From: Streptomyces sp. NBC_00234
GTDB lineage: Bacteria; Actinomycetota; Actinomycetes; Streptomycetales; Streptomycetaceae
NCBI RefSeq assembly: GCF_036195325.1
Contig: NZ_CP108101.1
Location: 3,844,001-3,908,000, forward strand
DNA length: 64,000 nt
Direction: 5' to 3'
Shown one piece after another: positions 63,537-64,000 of this stretch (position 1 is its first letter; every line of letters starts with the position of its first letter). A program made the translations under genes and the position numbers. The notes beneath the pieces were generated by a model that saw only the letters and a list, made by a program, of their open reading frames with translations, ran no database searches and was not told the origin of the DNA.

Positions 63537-63956
63537 CTACCTGTCCGTCGGGACCGGGGTGGCCTTCAGTGTCTCGCGCATGACGGCCACGCCCTGCTCG
63601 GCCATCTCGTCGATGGGGCCTGCGAGTTCGTCGGGCGTCACGTCGATCGTCCAGACGAACCGGCTGCTCCCCCCGGCGTCCGGGAAGACCTGCATCGAGG
63701 CGTGATGGTGCTTCGGCTCCATCGAGCCGCCGACCACCGCGTAGGCCACCCTGCGGGCAGCCTCGTCGATGTCGACGATCAGCTCGTGCACGACGACCCC
63801 GTTCGCGAAGGTCACGATCCTGGTGTCCGTCTCCATACGGGTGTCCGTGACGAATCCCGGCACCAGGCGACGGTGCACGGCTCCGACCTCGCGCAGGGCC
63901 TCCCATACGTTCTCCGGGGAGTTGTCGATCAGGAATTCCTTGTGGAGGTGTGCCAT
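63537..63956 (-). CDS. SRPBCC (polyketide-cyclase-like) protein
   Basis: A 139-residue START/SRPBCC fold: AHLHKEFLIDNSPENVWEAL, GAVHRRLVPGFVTDTR, VVHELIVDIDEAARR, AYAVVGGSMEPKHHHASMQV, SRFVWTIDVTPDEL and a C-terminal helix. The hydrophobic cavity fold binds lipids or aromatic ligands; family members include cyclases and stress proteins. GGAGAAG precedes the ATG at 63954-63956. It may continue an operon that extends beyond the right edge. Confidence 0.82.
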   Translation of the reverse strand: MAHLHKEFLIDNSPENVWEALREVGAVHRRLVPGFVTDTRMETDTRIVTFANGVVVHELIVDIDEAARRVAYAVVGGSMEPKHHHASMQVFPDAGGSSRFVWTIDVTPDELAGPIDEMAEQGVAVMRETLKATPVPTDR

Positions 63957-64000
63957 GTGATCTTCTCCTGTCGAGCGTTCGGTCAGGCGCCGGTGGTGAG

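Noticed and set aside
63961..64000. End of a further minus-strand gene at the right edge
   Set aside because: An in-frame TGA (63983-63985) could be the stop of a neighbouring gene, but five codons are too few to support a call.

Overview
The window is chromosomal DNA from a Streptomyces-like actinomycete. GC and codon usage are very high, GTG starts and 1-8 bp stop/start overlaps are common, and actinobacterial hallmarks are present: a WhiB-like protein, the HspR/HAIR heat-shock circuit, F420-type enzymes, TTA-codon genes and a perfect parS motif. The order kynurenine genes, fba, pyrE, clpB, hspR-dnaJ-grpE-dnaK, etfD-like and dcd is core-chromosome synteny. The parS site suggests the general origin-proximal part of a linear Streptomyces chromosome.

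1-17,660 is mostly housekeeping. It holds a tryptophan-to-anthranilate set (cut-off formamidase-like hydrolase, kynU, kynA), a DUF3151 protein, an MFS pump, a PatB/MalY-type C-S lyase, fba, a terminator hairpin with parS at its core, pyrE, aldose 1-epimerase, a CoxG-like membrane protein, a membrane-fused spermidine-synthase-like protein, DUF2617, a Cys/Ser/Gly-rich membrane peptide, an aminotransferase, a YbjN protein and clpB with its own HspR operator.

17,690-32,520 is accessory. First comes a small unit: a secreted peptide with two PPDLAWD motifs, translationally coupled to a Rieske-like protein lacking the cluster ligands, divergent from two tandem paralogous LuxR-type regulators. A second unit follows: XRE regulator, WhiB-like protein, zinc-ribbon protein and a small HTH protein. 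Then comes a complete non-contractile phage tail module: tail terminator, tube, assembly chaperone with a probable -1 frameshift, two odd inserted genes, a short tape measure, Dit-like, Tal-like, fibre-like, amidase and a holin-like protein. No capsid, portal, terminase or integrase gene is seen. It reads as a domesticated F-type (flexible) tailocin. TTA codons in the tape measure and one inserted gene point to bldA-dependent, developmental expression. The module sits between clpB and the hspR-dnaK operon, which carries two HAIR operators upstream of dnaK.

32,590-44,560 is core again: hspR, dnaJ, grpE, dnaK, a bacterial sugar transferase, an EtfD-like Fe-S membrane reductase, an FG-GAP lipoprotein, a Yip1-like membrane protein, a phosphoribosyltransferase, dcd and tRNA-Gly(CCC). 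The tRNA 3' half and terminator-like hairpin recur twice downstream (46,230 and 47,570), delimiting two tiny islands. One has a secreted toxin-like protein overlapping a possible immunity gene. The other has an AbiEii-type nucleotidyltransferase broken by an amber codon, behind a possible antitoxin.

47,690-64,000 is a variable mix: HxlR regulator, hydrolase, LLM-type oxidoreductase, an Ohr-type peroxidase, a DCC/HTTM/DUF5819 group, a DUF3494 ice-binding-like protein with a Gly/Thr repeat tail, two TetR-regulated blocks (EamA+SDR; MFS+SDR, the latter with matching operators), a polysaccharide deacetylase, an acyl-CoA oxidase-like protein and an SRPBCC protein.
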